Positions 44,370-53,418 of a stretch of 64,000 nucleotides of DNA are shown here, in pieces; positions within the stretch are counted from its first letter, which is position 1; every line of letters starts with the position of its first letter. The stretch is from an uncultured Acetobacteroides sp. (GTDB taxonomy: Bacteria > Bacteroidota > Bacteroidia > Bacteroidales > ZOR0009). Location of the stretch: NCBI RefSeq assembly GCF_963678165.1, contig NZ_OY782755.1, positions 3,698,501-3,762,500 on the forward strand, in the 5' to 3' direction. Under the pieces are notes generated by a model, which saw nothing but the letters and a program-made list of their open reading frames with translations, made no database searches and was not told the DNA's origin. The translations under genes and the position numbers were made by a program.

Positions 44370-45593
44370 ATGAAAGAGGAAGAAAAAGTAGCGAGCTTCA
44401 GCTACGAGGAATTTGAGAAGGAGGCCATCAAAGGCCTTTACGAGCGCAAGAGCCTAAGCGGCGAGAATGGGGTGTTCGCCCCGCTGCTCAAGCACTTTTT
44501 GGAGAAGGCCCTAGCGCTGGAGCTGGAGCAGCACCTGAAGGATTCGGAGGGCAACAAGCGCAACGGCGCTACCACCAAAACGGTTAAGAGCTCGAACGGC
44601 GAGTTTGAGCTCAGCCCCCCCAGAGACCGTAACGGATCCTTTACCCCAGAGATCGTGGCCAAGCGGCAGGTGCTGCTGGACGACGAGCTCTGCGAGAAGG
44701 TGCTCTCGCTCTACGCCAAGGGGATGAGCTACGCCGACATTCGGAAGCTGCTGATGGAGGTTTACGGGCTTTCGCTCTCGCCCGCCCAGATGAGCGAGCT
44801 CACCGATCGGCTCATCCCCGAGCTGCAGGAGTGGCAGCAGCGCCCGCTGAGCCCGCTCTACGCGATAGTCTGGTTCGACGCCATCCACTTCAAGTGCCGC
44901 GAGGGCGGTGCAGTGCAGGGCAAGGCGCTCTACAACGTCTACGCGGTCAGCCAGGAGGGCTTTCGGGAGCTGCTGGGCATCTACATTGCCGGGAGCGAGT
45001 CGGCCCGCTTCTGGCTGGAGGTGCTGCAGGATCTGCGCCTTCGGGGCGTGGAGGACATCCTGATCGCCTGCACGGATAACCTCAAGGGCTTCAGCGAGGC
45101 CATCAGCAGCACCTTTCCCGAGACGGTCATCCAGAGCTGCATCGTCCACCAGGTGCGCAGCACGCTCAAGTACGTGGTTAAAAAAGACTACAAGGCCATC
45201 ACCGCCGACATGCGGGCCATCTACGGCAGCCCCACGCTGGAGGCGGGCGAGGCGGAGCTCGAGCGCTTCGCCGAGCGCTGGGGGACGAAGTACCCCACCG
45301 CCGTCAAGAGCTGGCGGGAAAACTGGTACAAGTTGAGCTCCTTCTTCGACTTCGGCAGGGAGATCCGCCGGCTCATGTACACCACCAACCCCATCGAGGG
45401 CATCCACCGGCGCATGCGGAAGGTGACCAAGACCAAGGGGTGCTTCTCCTCCGACATGGCCATCAAGAAGCTGATATACCTCGTTATTCGGGATATCAAC
45501 TCGAGCCCAAAGCGGGAAGTTGCGGGGTGGAAGCTCATCTACGGGCAGCTTTGCATTAAATTTGCCGAGCGGATGGCCAAGTTTGGAGCATGA
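44370..45593 (+). CDS. IS256-family transposase
   Basis: This 407-residue DDE transposase of the MULE/IS256 type starts at 44370; an upstream ATG at 44346 would lie inside the hairpin. The N-terminal domain (ALALELEQHLKDSEGNKRNG) and central HTH (YAKGMSYADIRKLLMEVYGL) precede the catalytic region: WFDAIHFKCREGG (first Asp), CTDNLKGFSEAI (second Asp) and TTNPIEGIHRRMRKVTKTKG (Glu). HQVRSTLKYV is the family's conserved C/DxxH-like region. It is full length with no frameshift, so probably active. The codon use is much more G/C-ending than in the neighbouring susC/D genes. Confidence 0.96.
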   Translation: MKEEEKVASFSYEEFEKEAIKGLYERKSLSGENGVFAPLLKHFLEKALALELEQHLKDSEGNKRNGATTKTVKSSNGEFELSPPRDRNGSFTPEIVAKRQVLLDDELCEKVLSLYAKGMSYADIRKLLMEVYGLSLSPAQMSELTDRLIPELQEWQQRPLSPLYAIVWFDAIHFKCREGGAVQGKALYNVYAVSQEGFRELLGIYIAGSESARFWLEVLQDLRLRGVEDILIACTDNLKGFSEAISSTFPETVIQSCIVHQVRSTLKYVVKKDYKAITADMRAIYGSPTLEAGEAELERFAERWGTKYPTAVKSWRENWYKLSSFFDFGREIRRLMYTTNPIEGIHRRMRKVTKTKGCFSSDMAIKKLIYLVIRDINSSPKREVAGWKLIYGQLCIKFAERMAKFGA

Positions 45594-45622
45594 AGAACAC
45601 CCGCGAAGGAAGGCCAGGCCTC

Positions 45623-45679
45623 CTAGCGGGGCAAGGGTATACAAGTGGCTCCGTTCCTCCGCCACCCTTGCCCCGCTAG
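45623..45679. repeat. 15-bp inverted repeat at the 3' side of the IS
   Basis: CTAGCGGGGCAAGGG (45623-45637) and CCCTTGCCCCGCTAG (45665-45679) are perfect complements around a 27-base loop. They lie between the transposase stop and the right end. There is no T-run. It may stop transcription entering from outside or shape the IS end. Confidence 0.7.
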
Positions 45680-45730
45680 CAGCCCTAACCTAAAAGGCAG
45701 GCGTAATTCCTGCTTCCGAAAAAATAGGGT

Positions 45731-45754
45731 AGACACAGTTCCGTGAATAATCCC
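45731..45754. repeat. IS256-type right inverted repeat
   Basis: The inverted partner of 44317-44340, immediately followed by the second GGAAATTT target copy. Confidence 0.88.
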
Positions 45755-45762
45755 GGAAATTT

Positions 45763-46073
45763 CTTCAAGTCTACCGGAATTATATGCCATTCTATAAGGT
45801 AAAGCATCAGCATAACCATCTGCTGACTCAATAACATATAATACGCTCATATCGTCTTGCATGCAGCCTCTAAATCACCATCCCCCCCTCTTCAAAAACT
45901 AGGCAAAAAGCCTCTTCCTTTCAATTACTACGAGCAAATGGAATCTTTGTGATTAAAAATTTGTGTAGATTGTAAAATCAGTAAAAAATACTTGTATACT
46001 TTTTTAAACAAAATCGACATCGGCCATGTTCTTTAAGTAATAAGTCCTAAATTTTAACTAAAAAGTTCCCTAT
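45763..46073. other. Intergenic stretch right of the IS256 copy
   Basis: On the - strand an open frame starts at 45862 (MQDDMSVLYVIESADGYADA) and runs into the IS. Rejoining the flanks without the IS gives a stop about ten codons later, so it may be a small interrupted gene or chance. The rest, including the approach to the gene at 46,074, is A/T-rich with no clear promoter. Confidence 0.3.
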
Positions 46074-46700
46074 ATGGCGATACTTGAATTGGTAACCTCC
46101 CATTCCGATCTAAAGGACAAAGAAATTAGCCCTTTTACCGGAAATGTTATCCTCCAGCTAACCGGCAATAAGCTGTTTACTCTTCCCGAAGAACGTATTG
46201 CTCGCATAAAGACTTGCAAAGATGATTATGACATAAAGTACATCCTAAGCATGGAAGGTGGAAAAGCCGAGATCATAAAAAAGAATGAGGCCAAAACCAC
46301 TCTAGTTACAGAGCTTAACGAGATGGCAATAGAGCTTTGCATAATGGCCAAGGGCGATCGTGAAAAGCTGGCAACAACAGGTTTTGCTCTCATCAAGTCA
46401 ACAGAGAGAGGAAAAGAGCCACCTAAACCTACCAACTTTAAGGTGGAGTATGGCGTAAACGAAGGTTCGCTTGTCTTCTCGGTAAAGGCCCATACCAATG
46501 CCCGCTTCTACGTATTCCTTTTCACCCCTGTAAATTCAATTCCTTCTGATTTAACAGCATGGCCTCAGGTTAGCTCTACATCTAGCAGGAAAGAGATTGA
46601 AGGATTTAAGCATGGGCTCGACTACCTATGCCGCGCGGCCTACATGGGGCCTAAAGGAAAGATTATCTATAGCGATGCCATTTCGGTATTGGCACGATAA
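46074..46700 (+). CDS. Hypothetical protein with C-terminal fibronectin-III-like domain
   Basis: This 208-residue protein has no signal peptide. The N-terminal half is helical (ELVTSHSDLKDKEISPFTGNV, then EMAIELCIMAKGDREKLATTGF). The C-terminal part, PTNFKVEYGVNEGSLVFSVKA to RAAYMGPKGKIIYSDAISVLAR, has the strand layout of a fibronectin type III domain. I recall related unassigned Bacteroidota proteins of the LxxLALYVQ/LLSSGF kind, but no function. It lies between an IS256 copy and the third susC. A decayed paralogue sits at 38,095 before the second susC, so its association with susC loci may be more than chance. Confidence 0.75.
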   Translation: MAILELVTSHSDLKDKEISPFTGNVILQLTGNKLFTLPEERIARIKTCKDDYDIKYILSMEGGKAEIIKKNEAKTTLVTELNEMAIELCIMAKGDREKLATTGFALIKSTERGKEPPKPTNFKVEYGVNEGSLVFSVKAHTNARFYVFLFTPVNSIPSDLTAWPQVSSTSSRKEIEGFKHGLDYLCRAAYMGPKGKIIYSDAISVLAR

Positions 46701-47425
46701 AAAGCAAACGGCTAAAGGTAAAGGCAGAGACTTTCGTTTCTGCCTTTTTCATATCTATAGCAATTCTATACAGAGCGACAAAACGATGGATACACCTAAG
46801 GATAACTGAAAAAATTTGCCGCCCCTAACCATAATCAGGAGTATGAGATCTATGCATGAAAATGCTCCATAAGGACACGAAAATCCGTTACTAATGACAT
46901 TGCGTAAGCAGCATAGAATGTCCGAAAAGTATCCAAAAGATACCCAATTAAAGCCAGCAAGCAGCTACCTACTTCTACTGACTAATTCGGCAAGAAAACT
47001 TCAGCAAGTAATCCATTCTAGATAGATTACCATCCCACCCTATCAGCGCTGTTATTTTACTATAAAATCAAGCACACCCACTATTAAACCTACTTTTTCA
47101 CTTTTTATCCGAAATTGTTTCTCCAACTTACAAACTAGCTTATACGGATAAAAATCAGCTTTAATAAAAAAGAATACCACACACTGCATTTAAATTCATT
47201 CAAACAACAATTTTAACTTTTTATTATCTACCATAACCTTTAATCACAACATCACCCAACACCTTGCAAGTATCAATAACAACCATACAAATCATACATA
47301 CCCCCATTTTCTAAAGCACACTATCGAAACAAAGACACAATCAGAAGCCAACACTACCACAACGCTACCACTAGTGTAAATATTGCGAACAGCGAACGGC
47401 AAGCAAGACCATTTGTACTATTTCC
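46701..47425. other. Intergenic stretch with duplicated susC-upstream segment
   Basis: From about 47,030 to 47,170 the DNA matches the segment before susC-2 (GCTGTTATTTTACTATAAAA, ACTTTTTATCC). The remainder is A/T- and C-rich without a gene. The first part (46,701-46,800) reads on from the hypothetical gene without a recognised terminator, although AAAGGTAAAGGCAGAGAC..TCTGCCTTTTTC forms a possible hairpin near 46,715-46,750. Confidence 0.45.
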
Positions 47426-47435
47426 CCACTTATCC

Positions 47436-47465
47436 TTGCAAATGCAAATTATTGTTATAGTTTTG
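47436..47465 (+). promoter_or_regulatory. susC-3 promoter
   Basis: TTG (47436-47438), 19 bp, TAGTTTTG (47458-47465) is the same arrangement and almost the same sequence as the susC-2 promoter. The longest reading frame would begin inside this -33 element, so the true gene start must be downstream. Confidence 0.8.
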
Positions 47466-47549
47466 CAAATGTCAAAAATGCCATTCTACATCAGAAAAAC
47501 ATTGCTGACACTACAAACAAACAAATTACAAACTGCTAAACAAACTATT

Positions 47550-50500
47550 ATGAGGCGATTTTTAACGTTACTCGTAACGCTGCTTGTCTTTGGCGCTGGT
47601 TCAGCACTAGGCCAAGTAAAGCAAGTTTCAGGGGTTGTTACATCGGCCGATGACAAACAACCAATTCCCGGGGCGAGTGTCTTTGTAAAAGAGGCTCCAA
47701 CAGTAGGCACATCTACCGATATCAACGGTAAGTATACCCTAAAAGGCATTCCAGCTAATGCCAAAACAATCGTGTTCCGTTTTGTCGGCTACTCCACTCT
47801 CGAAATGCCAATCAAAGCAGAATTGAGCCCATCATTACAATCAGAGACCCAAAAGATTGATGAGGTTGTGGTTACAGCTATGGGCATCTCCAAAGAAAAG
47901 AAAGCTCTGGCGTATGCCGTTCAAGACGTAAAGGCCGACGAACTCACCAAGGGTGCAAACACAAACTTGGCAAGCGCACTGCAAGGTAAAGTCTCAGGTG
48001 TCGAAATTTCACCTTCATCAGGTATGCCAGGAGCCTCTGCAAAAATGACAATCAGAGGATCTCGCTCTTTTACAGGCGACAACTCTCCTCTTTACATTGT
48101 TGATGGCATGCCTATTACGTCAACGTCAGACATGAGTACAGGAAACTCTGTTACTGGTACTGACTTTGCGAATCGCTCAGTAGACCTCGACCCCAATGAC
48201 ATCGAAAACATAAACGTACTGAAGGGGCAAGCTGCTTCTGCGCTATATGGTATGCGTGCTAGCAACGGGGTGGTACTTATTACAACTAAAAGTGGTAAGG
48301 GTGTTGCAAAAGGCAAGCCTGTAATCACCTTAAACTCAAATTTGTCATTTGATGTTATTTCGGTAATGCCCGATTTGCAAACTGAATTCGCCCAAGGTTC
48401 TGGTGGCGCTTATGACCCAACAGCATCTACCTCATATGGTCCTGCAATTTCGAAATTAGCAGATGATCCTGGCTATGGTGGTAATACCGTAAATGACTAT
48501 ACCTCCGAATTAGGTAAGCACGCAGGTAAGTACTATGTTCCACAACTTGCAAAAGCAGGACTAGACCCTTGGGCTACTCCACGCTCCTACAAAAACGCGG
48601 AAAAGTTCTTCAAAACAGGAGTTACCTCAAGCAACTCTGCCAATATCTCCCAGAATTTTGAAAAGGGAAACTACTCCTTTACCTTAGGGAATACCAAGTC
48701 AGAAGGTATTGTACCATCGACAGGCTTAAATAGGTATAACGCAAAGATGGCAGCAGAAGCGCAGCTTAACAGCAACTGGTCAACAGGTTTTACCGGCAAC
48801 TATGTGGCATCAAAAATTACCAAACAATCTTCTGCAAACAACGGAGTTGTAGCAACCGTTTTCCCTGCACCTCCAAGCTACGACTTAGCAGGCATCCCCA
48901 GTCACATAAAGGAAGATCTTTATAAACAAAACACCTACCGCTCAACTTCAGGATTTGATGGAGCCTACTGGGCTGTTGACAACAATAGCTTTACAGAAAG
49001 ATCTCAACGCTTCTTCGGAAATGCATTCTTAAAGTACTCTACGAAACTTAATACTGACAACCAAAAATTAGATATCAAGTATCAGCTAGGTGACGATTCA
49101 TATACAACTGATTATTCTGACATCTGGGGATATGGACACTCAAATGCCACAGGTGAAATATACCAATATGGTTTTACTGTCAATGAGATGAACTCGTTGC
49201 TAACCGCAGCTTATAGCTGGAAGATTAGCGACAAGCTGTCATTTGATGCCCTTTTGGGTAACGAACTTGTTGATACGAAAAAGAAGTATTACAATGAGTA
49301 TGGCAAGGATTTCAACTTTTCTGGATGGAATCATATGAACAATGCTTCAGTTTACAATTCATCAGAATCGTACACCAAACATAGAACGGTTGGTTTTTTT
49401 GGGAACATGTCGCTAGCATACGACAACATGTTATTCCTAAATGTAACAGGCCGTAATGATGTTGTATCCTCTATGCCTCGTAATAATCGTTCGTTCTTCT
49501 ACCCATCCGTATCCTTAGGTTGGATCTTCACGGAGTTGGATGCCGTTAAAAACAACATACTAACTTATGGTAAGTTAAGGGCATCATATGCAGAAGTTGG
49601 GCAAGCTGGCGAATATGTAGAATCACACTATTCTACTCCTACCTATGGAGGTGGCTTTTCTTCTGGAACCCCACTGCTATATCCTATTGGTACTATAGTT
49701 GCCTTTACCCCTAATAAAACGGTATACGATCCAAAATTGAAGCCACAAAACACTAAATCGTATGAGATTGGTGCCGATTTGGCATTTTTAAATGGATTAG
49801 TTTCAGTAAACTACACCTTCTCACGTCAAAATGTAAAGGATCAAATATTTGATGTACCACTGGCAGGTTCTACCGGTTCTTCCCTATTGAGAACTAATGG
49901 TGGATCGATCCACACCAATGCACATGAGTTTTCAGTTTCTGTCGCCCCAATTAAAAGGAATAACTTCAAGTGGGACTTTGCATTTAACTTTACAAAGATT
50001 GACAACTATGTTGACGAACTAGCCCCTGGCGTTAACAGCATCTTCCTAGGTGGTTTCACAGAACCTCAAATTCGTGCAGGTATTGGATATAAATTCCCAG
50101 TAATTTATGGCGTAAGCTACCTACGAAATAGCGAAGGCAAGATTATTGTTGATTCAAAAGGATTACCTCAGACAGGCGAAGAAAAGGTTATTGGCACAGT
50201 TTCTCCTGATTTCCAACTCGGATTCAACAATACTTTCGAAATTTACAAATTCCGCATTTCGGCATTAATCGATTGGAAGAGTGGTGGTCAAATGTATGGT
50301 GGTACCGCAGGTATGCTTAATTTCTATGGTGTTAGCAAAAAATCAGTAGATTTTCGTAAGAAAGACTTCTTCTATTGCGAAGGAGATGCTGTAAAGGTTA
50401 CGGGAACTGATGCCAATGGAAAATCAACATACGCACCTAACGATATTAAAATTTCTGGAGCAAATGCACAAACCTACTTCAGCAGGTTGAGCGACATCTC

Positions 50501-50747
50501 CGAATCAATGATTTACGACAATTCATTTGTCAAGTTACGTGAAATCTCTGTCAGCTATCCCGTTTGGAATAAAAGAGGTATTACCGTAAATGTAAATGCA
50601 TTTGCTAGAAACATCCTACTATGGTCTGAGCTTAAAGGCCTTGATCCTGAAGCAGCACAGGGTAACACCAATATGGCAGGAGCTTTCGAACGTTTCTCGC
50701 TCCCCGGAACCTCTAGCTATGGATTTGGGATAAATATTAAATTCTAA
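47550..50747 (+). CDS. SusC/RagA-type TonB-dependent outer-membrane transporter
   Basis: The chosen start is the MRRFLTLLVT signal peptide at 47550, giving 1,065 residues. The frame extends upstream to a TTG inside the promoter. The regulatory-like domain (VSGVVTSADDKQPIPGASV) and plug (NLASALQGKVSGVEISPSSG, MTIRGSRSF, PLYIVDGMPI, SNGVVLITTKSG) are complete. The barrel ends SSYGFGINIKF. The plug opens with VTAMGISKEKKALAYAV, typical of the RagA/peptide-type subgroup, and its partner is a different SusD class from the other two pairs. The substrate is unknown. The leader and signal peptide resemble those of susC-1 and susC-2 but have more changes. Confidence 0.95.
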   Translation: MRRFLTLLVTLLVFGAGSALGQVKQVSGVVTSADDKQPIPGASVFVKEAPTVGTSTDINGKYTLKGIPANAKTIVFRFVGYSTLEMPIKAELSPSLQSETQKIDEVVVTAMGISKEKKALAYAVQDVKADELTKGANTNLASALQGKVSGVEISPSSGMPGASAKMTIRGSRSFTGDNSPLYIVDGMPITSTSDMSTGNSVTGTDFANRSVDLDPNDIENINVLKGQAASALYGMRASNGVVLITTKSGKGVAKGKPVITLNSNLSFDVISVMPDLQTEFAQGSGGAYDPTASTSYGPAISKLADDPGYGGNTVNDYTSELGKHAGKYYVPQLAKAGLDPWATPRSYKNAEKFFKTGVTSSNSANISQNFEKGNYSFTLGNTKSEGIVPSTGLNRYNAKMAAEAQLNSNWSTGFTGNYVASKITKQSSANNGVVATVFPAPPSYDLAGIPSHIKEDLYKQNTYRSTSGFDGAYWAVDNNSFTERSQRFFGNAFLKYSTKLNTDNQKLDIKYQLGDDSYTTDYSDIWGYGHSNATGEIYQYGFTVNEMNSLLTAAYSWKISDKLSFDALLGNELVDTKKKYYNEYGKDFNFSGWNHMNNASVYNSSESYTKHRTVGFFGNMSLAYDNMLFLNVTGRNDVVSSMPRNNRSFFYPSVSLGWIFTELDAVKNNILTYGKLRASYAEVGQAGEYVESHYSTPTYGGGFSSGTPLLYPIGTIVAFTPNKTVYDPKLKPQNTKSYEIGADLAFLNGLVSVNYTFSRQNVKDQIFDVPLAGSTGSSLLRTNGGSIHTNAHEFSVSVAPIKRNNFKWDFAFNFTKIDNYVDELAPGVNSIFLGGFTEPQIRAGIGYKFPVIYGVSYLRNSEGKIIVDSKGLPQTGEEKVIGTVSPDFQLGFNNTFEIYKFRISALIDWKSGGQMYGGTAGMLNFYGVSKKSVDFRKKDFFYCEGDAVKVTGTDANGKSTYAPNDIKISGANAQTYFSRLSDISESMIYDNSFVKLREISVSYPVWNKRGITVNVNAFARNILLWSELKGLDPEAAQGNTNMAGAFERFSLPGTSSYGFGINIKF

Positions 50748-50760
50748 AAAGGAAACGACA

Positions 50761-52323
50761 ATGAAAACAATATTCAATATACCAAAAGTATTCTTGGCAG
50801 GAGCAGTCTTTGCTGCCGCGCTAGTTTCATGCTCGGAAGATACGATGGATGAAATCAACAAGGATATTAACAACACAAAAGATGCTCCAGCAAAATTTAT
50901 TCTTGCTGATGTCATTACTTCAACAGCAGTAAATAATGCAGGAGGCGATATCAGCACATATGCCTCTGTTTATGTAGAGCATGAGGTGGGAGTACACAAC
51001 CAGCTATTCCGTGCAGATCAGCGAACTAACGAACCAACTGCAGCATCAACATTCAACAACACTTGGGGTCAGCTTTATATTGCTTTGAAAAATGCTAAGA
51101 TTGCCATAGAAAAGTGTTCAAAAGGTGGAAGCCAAGAAGGAAATGACGTAACCAAAGGAATAGCCGAAGTGTTGGCTGCTTATAATCTAGCCTTAGTTAC
51201 CGATATGTTTGGTGATGTACCTTGGACTGAATCCTGCGATTGGACTAAATTCATGAACCCTAAAATTGACAAGCAGGAAAAAGTTTATGCGCAAGTAATG
51301 ACGTATTTAGATGCGGCAATAGTAGATCTACAAGGAAAAGATTCTCATCTTTCAGGAGGTATGGGAGATTTCGACTTGCTCTACAACGGCAACAAAGCTA
51401 AATGGTTAAAGTTTGCCTATGGCTTAAAAGCTCGTTACACGATGCACCTAATCAAGCGTTCGGCAGATAAAAATGGAGATTTGCAAAAAGTTATTGATTA
51501 TGTTGATAAATCATTCCAATCGCCAGATGATCAAGCAGCTTTCGCAATCTATGATGCATCTAACTTAAACCCAAAGTTTGACTTCTATTGGAGCCGTGAA
51601 GCGTTGGGAGCTAGCCAAAGCCTCGTAGATAAACTTGTTGAAAGAGATGACCCTCGTATGAGACGTATATTCTTCGACTACAATTCTTGGGCTCAAATTA
51701 CAGGTGCTGATGATGAAAATGCTAGTATTGCACCAAATGGAACTGGAGTTGAAAAAATTGGGAAGTATAATGTATCAATGTTCTGCTATGCTCAAACCGC
51801 TCCAACACTCCTTTTAAGTTACCATGAAATACTATTTTTAAAGGCAGAAGCTCTCTGTCGTTTAAACAAAGCCTCAGATGCAGAACCAATTGTTAAAGAA
51901 GCCTTTATTGCTGGCATTGCCAATGCAGAGGTTGGAGTTAATGCTGCTTTAAATGCTCCCAACGTACTAAAGTATGGAGGATTAACTGAAACAACTCAAG
52001 CAATATCCGCTACTGAAGCCGCAGACTATTTTGACAATAAAGTACTCCCTCTATTTAATGCAAATCCATTGAAAGAGACGATGGTTCAAAAATATCTTGC
52101 CTTCTTCAATGCATCAAGTGAGTCTACAGAATGCTATAACGACGTTAGAAGGTTGATGGCATTAGGAGAAAACTTTATAAAGCTTAACAACCCTAACAAG
52201 TTCCCACTTCGTTGCCCCTATGGCGTTGACGATACTACTGCAAATCCTAATGTACAAAAAGCATATGGAGATGGTCAGTATGTTTACACAGAACCTGTTT
52301 GGTGGGCTGGTGGTACTCGCTAG
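50761..52323 (+). CDS. SusD/RagB-type lipoprotein, SusD-like_2 class
   Basis: This 520-residue lipoprotein has lipobox LVSC (Cys 22) followed by SEDTMDEINKD. EHEVGVHNQLFRADQR, ALVTDMFGDVPWTE and the late DDPRMRRIFFDY and FLKAEALCRLNKAS are typical of the second SusD family, which differs from the classical SusD encoded in the other pairs. It starts 13 bp after the susC stop and completes the third transporter pair. Confidence 0.93.
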   Translation: MKTIFNIPKVFLAGAVFAAALVSCSEDTMDEINKDINNTKDAPAKFILADVITSTAVNNAGGDISTYASVYVEHEVGVHNQLFRADQRTNEPTAASTFNNTWGQLYIALKNAKIAIEKCSKGGSQEGNDVTKGIAEVLAAYNLALVTDMFGDVPWTESCDWTKFMNPKIDKQEKVYAQVMTYLDAAIVDLQGKDSHLSGGMGDFDLLYNGNKAKWLKFAYGLKARYTMHLIKRSADKNGDLQKVIDYVDKSFQSPDDQAAFAIYDASNLNPKFDFYWSREALGASQSLVDKLVERDDPRMRRIFFDYNSWAQITGADDENASIAPNGTGVEKIGKYNVSMFCYAQTAPTLLLSYHEILFLKAEALCRLNKASDAEPIVKEAFIAGIANAEVGVNAALNAPNVLKYGGLTETTQAISATEAADYFDNKVLPLFNANPLKETMVQKYLAFFNASSESTECYNDVRRLMALGENFIKLNNPNKFPLRCPYGVDDTTANPNVQKAYGDGQYVYTEPVWWAGGTR

Positions 52324-52346
52324 TATCTCACTTAAATATACTTATC

Positions 52347-52380
52347 GAGGCTGCCTAAAAAAGCAGCCTCTTTTTATTTT
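52347..52380 (+). terminator. Rho-independent terminator of susCD-3
   Basis: An 8-bp stem (GAGGCTGC / GCAGCCTC) with loop CTAAAAAA is followed by TTTTTATTTTTT. Confidence 0.92.
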
Positions 52381-52437
52381 TTACAGTAATAAATGAAAAA
52401 AAGATCGGTCAGATTAATATCTAATCTGCTAAATCCC

Positions 52438-53154
52438 CTACCCAAACAAGTAAAACTCCCTAGTCAACGCCAAATACTCCTTCGAGTAGGCATGACGCCC
52501 ACCCTCTTCGATAACCAAATTATCCTCCATCATTTTCACCTGTACTCGAGAGAACTCTAGCAGTAGCCGCTTTATATCGGCATTAGGGGTGGCATATACA
52601 TTCGTTTTTCGGGTACAGAATAGTCCCCGCGAAGCCGCAAGAGCAACAAATACGCTACCCTCCACATATGGCAGAATAACACACAGCCGACCATGCTCTT
52701 TTAGCAACCGAACCGAATTATCGATAAGGTTTTCGTGCGACAGCGCATGATCATGACGAGCCAAAGAGCGCGATTTGGTTGGCGGCTTTAGCGACTGCTT
52801 AAAGTAGGGAGGATTGGATACTATCAGATCAAAGAGTTGGGACTCCCCCACCCTAAAGTGGTTGTAGTCGGATGTCGCAACTGCAATTCTATTAGCCCAA
52901 GGGCTCTGTGTAGCATTCTCAGTAGCCTGCTCAACAGCATTGGCATCAATATCAATAGCCATAATGTGGGACTCTACGGTACGCTGAGCAAGCATCAGGG
53001 CAATCAACCCCGTACCCGTACCTACATCTAGGATAGATGCAGCGCCGCTCACATTCGCCCAAGCACCAAGCAGCACGCCATCGGTGCCCACCTTCATGGC
53101 CGTCTTCCCCTGCTCTACCTTAAACTGCTTAAACTGAAACCAACTGTTTGCCAT
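52438..53154 (-). CDS. trmN: tRNA1(Val) (adenine-37-N6)-methyltransferase
   Basis: This 238-residue class I SAM-dependent methyltransferase of the YfiC/TrmN6 family has an N-terminal FKQFKVEQGKTAMKVGTDGV stretch typical of the family. The SAM-binding motif ILDVGTGTGLIALMLAQR is near 41-58, the acidic motif MAIDIDANAVEQATEN follows, and the adenine-N6 catalytic motif NPPY is near 112-116. The enzyme methylates A37 of tRNA-Val in E. coli; the same role here is inferred. It is monocistronic, convergent with susD-3. Confidence 0.9.
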   Translation of the reverse strand: MANSWFQFKQFKVEQGKTAMKVGTDGVLLGAWANVSGAASILDVGTGTGLIALMLAQRTVESHIMAIDIDANAVEQATENATQSPWANRIAVATSDYNHFRVGESQLFDLIVSNPPYFKQSLKPPTKSRSLARHDHALSHENLIDNSVRLLKEHGRLCVILPYVEGSVFVALAASRGLFCTRKTNVYATPNADIKRLLLEFSRVQVKMMEDNLVIEEGGRHAYSKEYLALTREFYLFG

Positions 53155-53418
53155 TGATTAAAATACTGATTAAGCTGATTCTACAGATTTTCACTGTTTA
53201 TTTATAATGCAATTCTTTCTGTCGTTCCAGAATTTATATGCTGAGTTCCCATTATCTAGTTATTTACAGTAAAAATAAAAATAATCCGTGTAAATCAGCC
53301 AGATCAATTCAATCCGCGCTCTATTCAGCATAGTAACCTGTAATTAAACGCTCGGATTTACCTTCAAATCAAAGTATCTTATCAGTGTAAATCATCTCCA
53401 TCAGTGAAATCTATATTC
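53155..53418. repeat. Intergenic AATC..GTGTAAATC..-type repeats
   Basis: The spacer contains several related words on the + strand: AATCCGTGTAAATCAG near 53,285, ATCAGTGTAAATCATC near 53,382 and ATCAGTGAAATC near 53,400, with GATTAAGCTGATTC at the left end. I recall such short intergenic repeats as common in Bacteroidota genomes. Their function is unknown. Confidence 0.45.

Larger units (their letters stand above)
44317..45754 (+). mobile_element. IS256-family insertion sequence, complete
   Basis: The element is 1,438 bp long and bounded by 24-bp imperfect inverted repeats (44317-44340 and 45731-45754, 18 of 24 matching, inner part AACTGTGTCT). It is flanked by a perfect 8-bp target duplication GGAAATTT (44309-44316 and 45755-45762). 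It carries one intact transposase gene. Both the duplication length and the transposase type fit IS256. The intact ends and gene suggest a recent insertion. It is clearly more G/C-rich than its surroundings, pointing to a different host background. Confidence 0.93.

Noticed and set aside
44511-45665. 384-residue frame antisense to the transposase
   Set aside because: It is the G/C-rich shadow of the intact IS256 transposase, with low-complexity composition and no domain.
33276-52323. Invertible susC shufflon
   Set aside because: All three pairs are intact and in the same orientation, and no site-specific recombinase or inverted repeat pair lies nearby.
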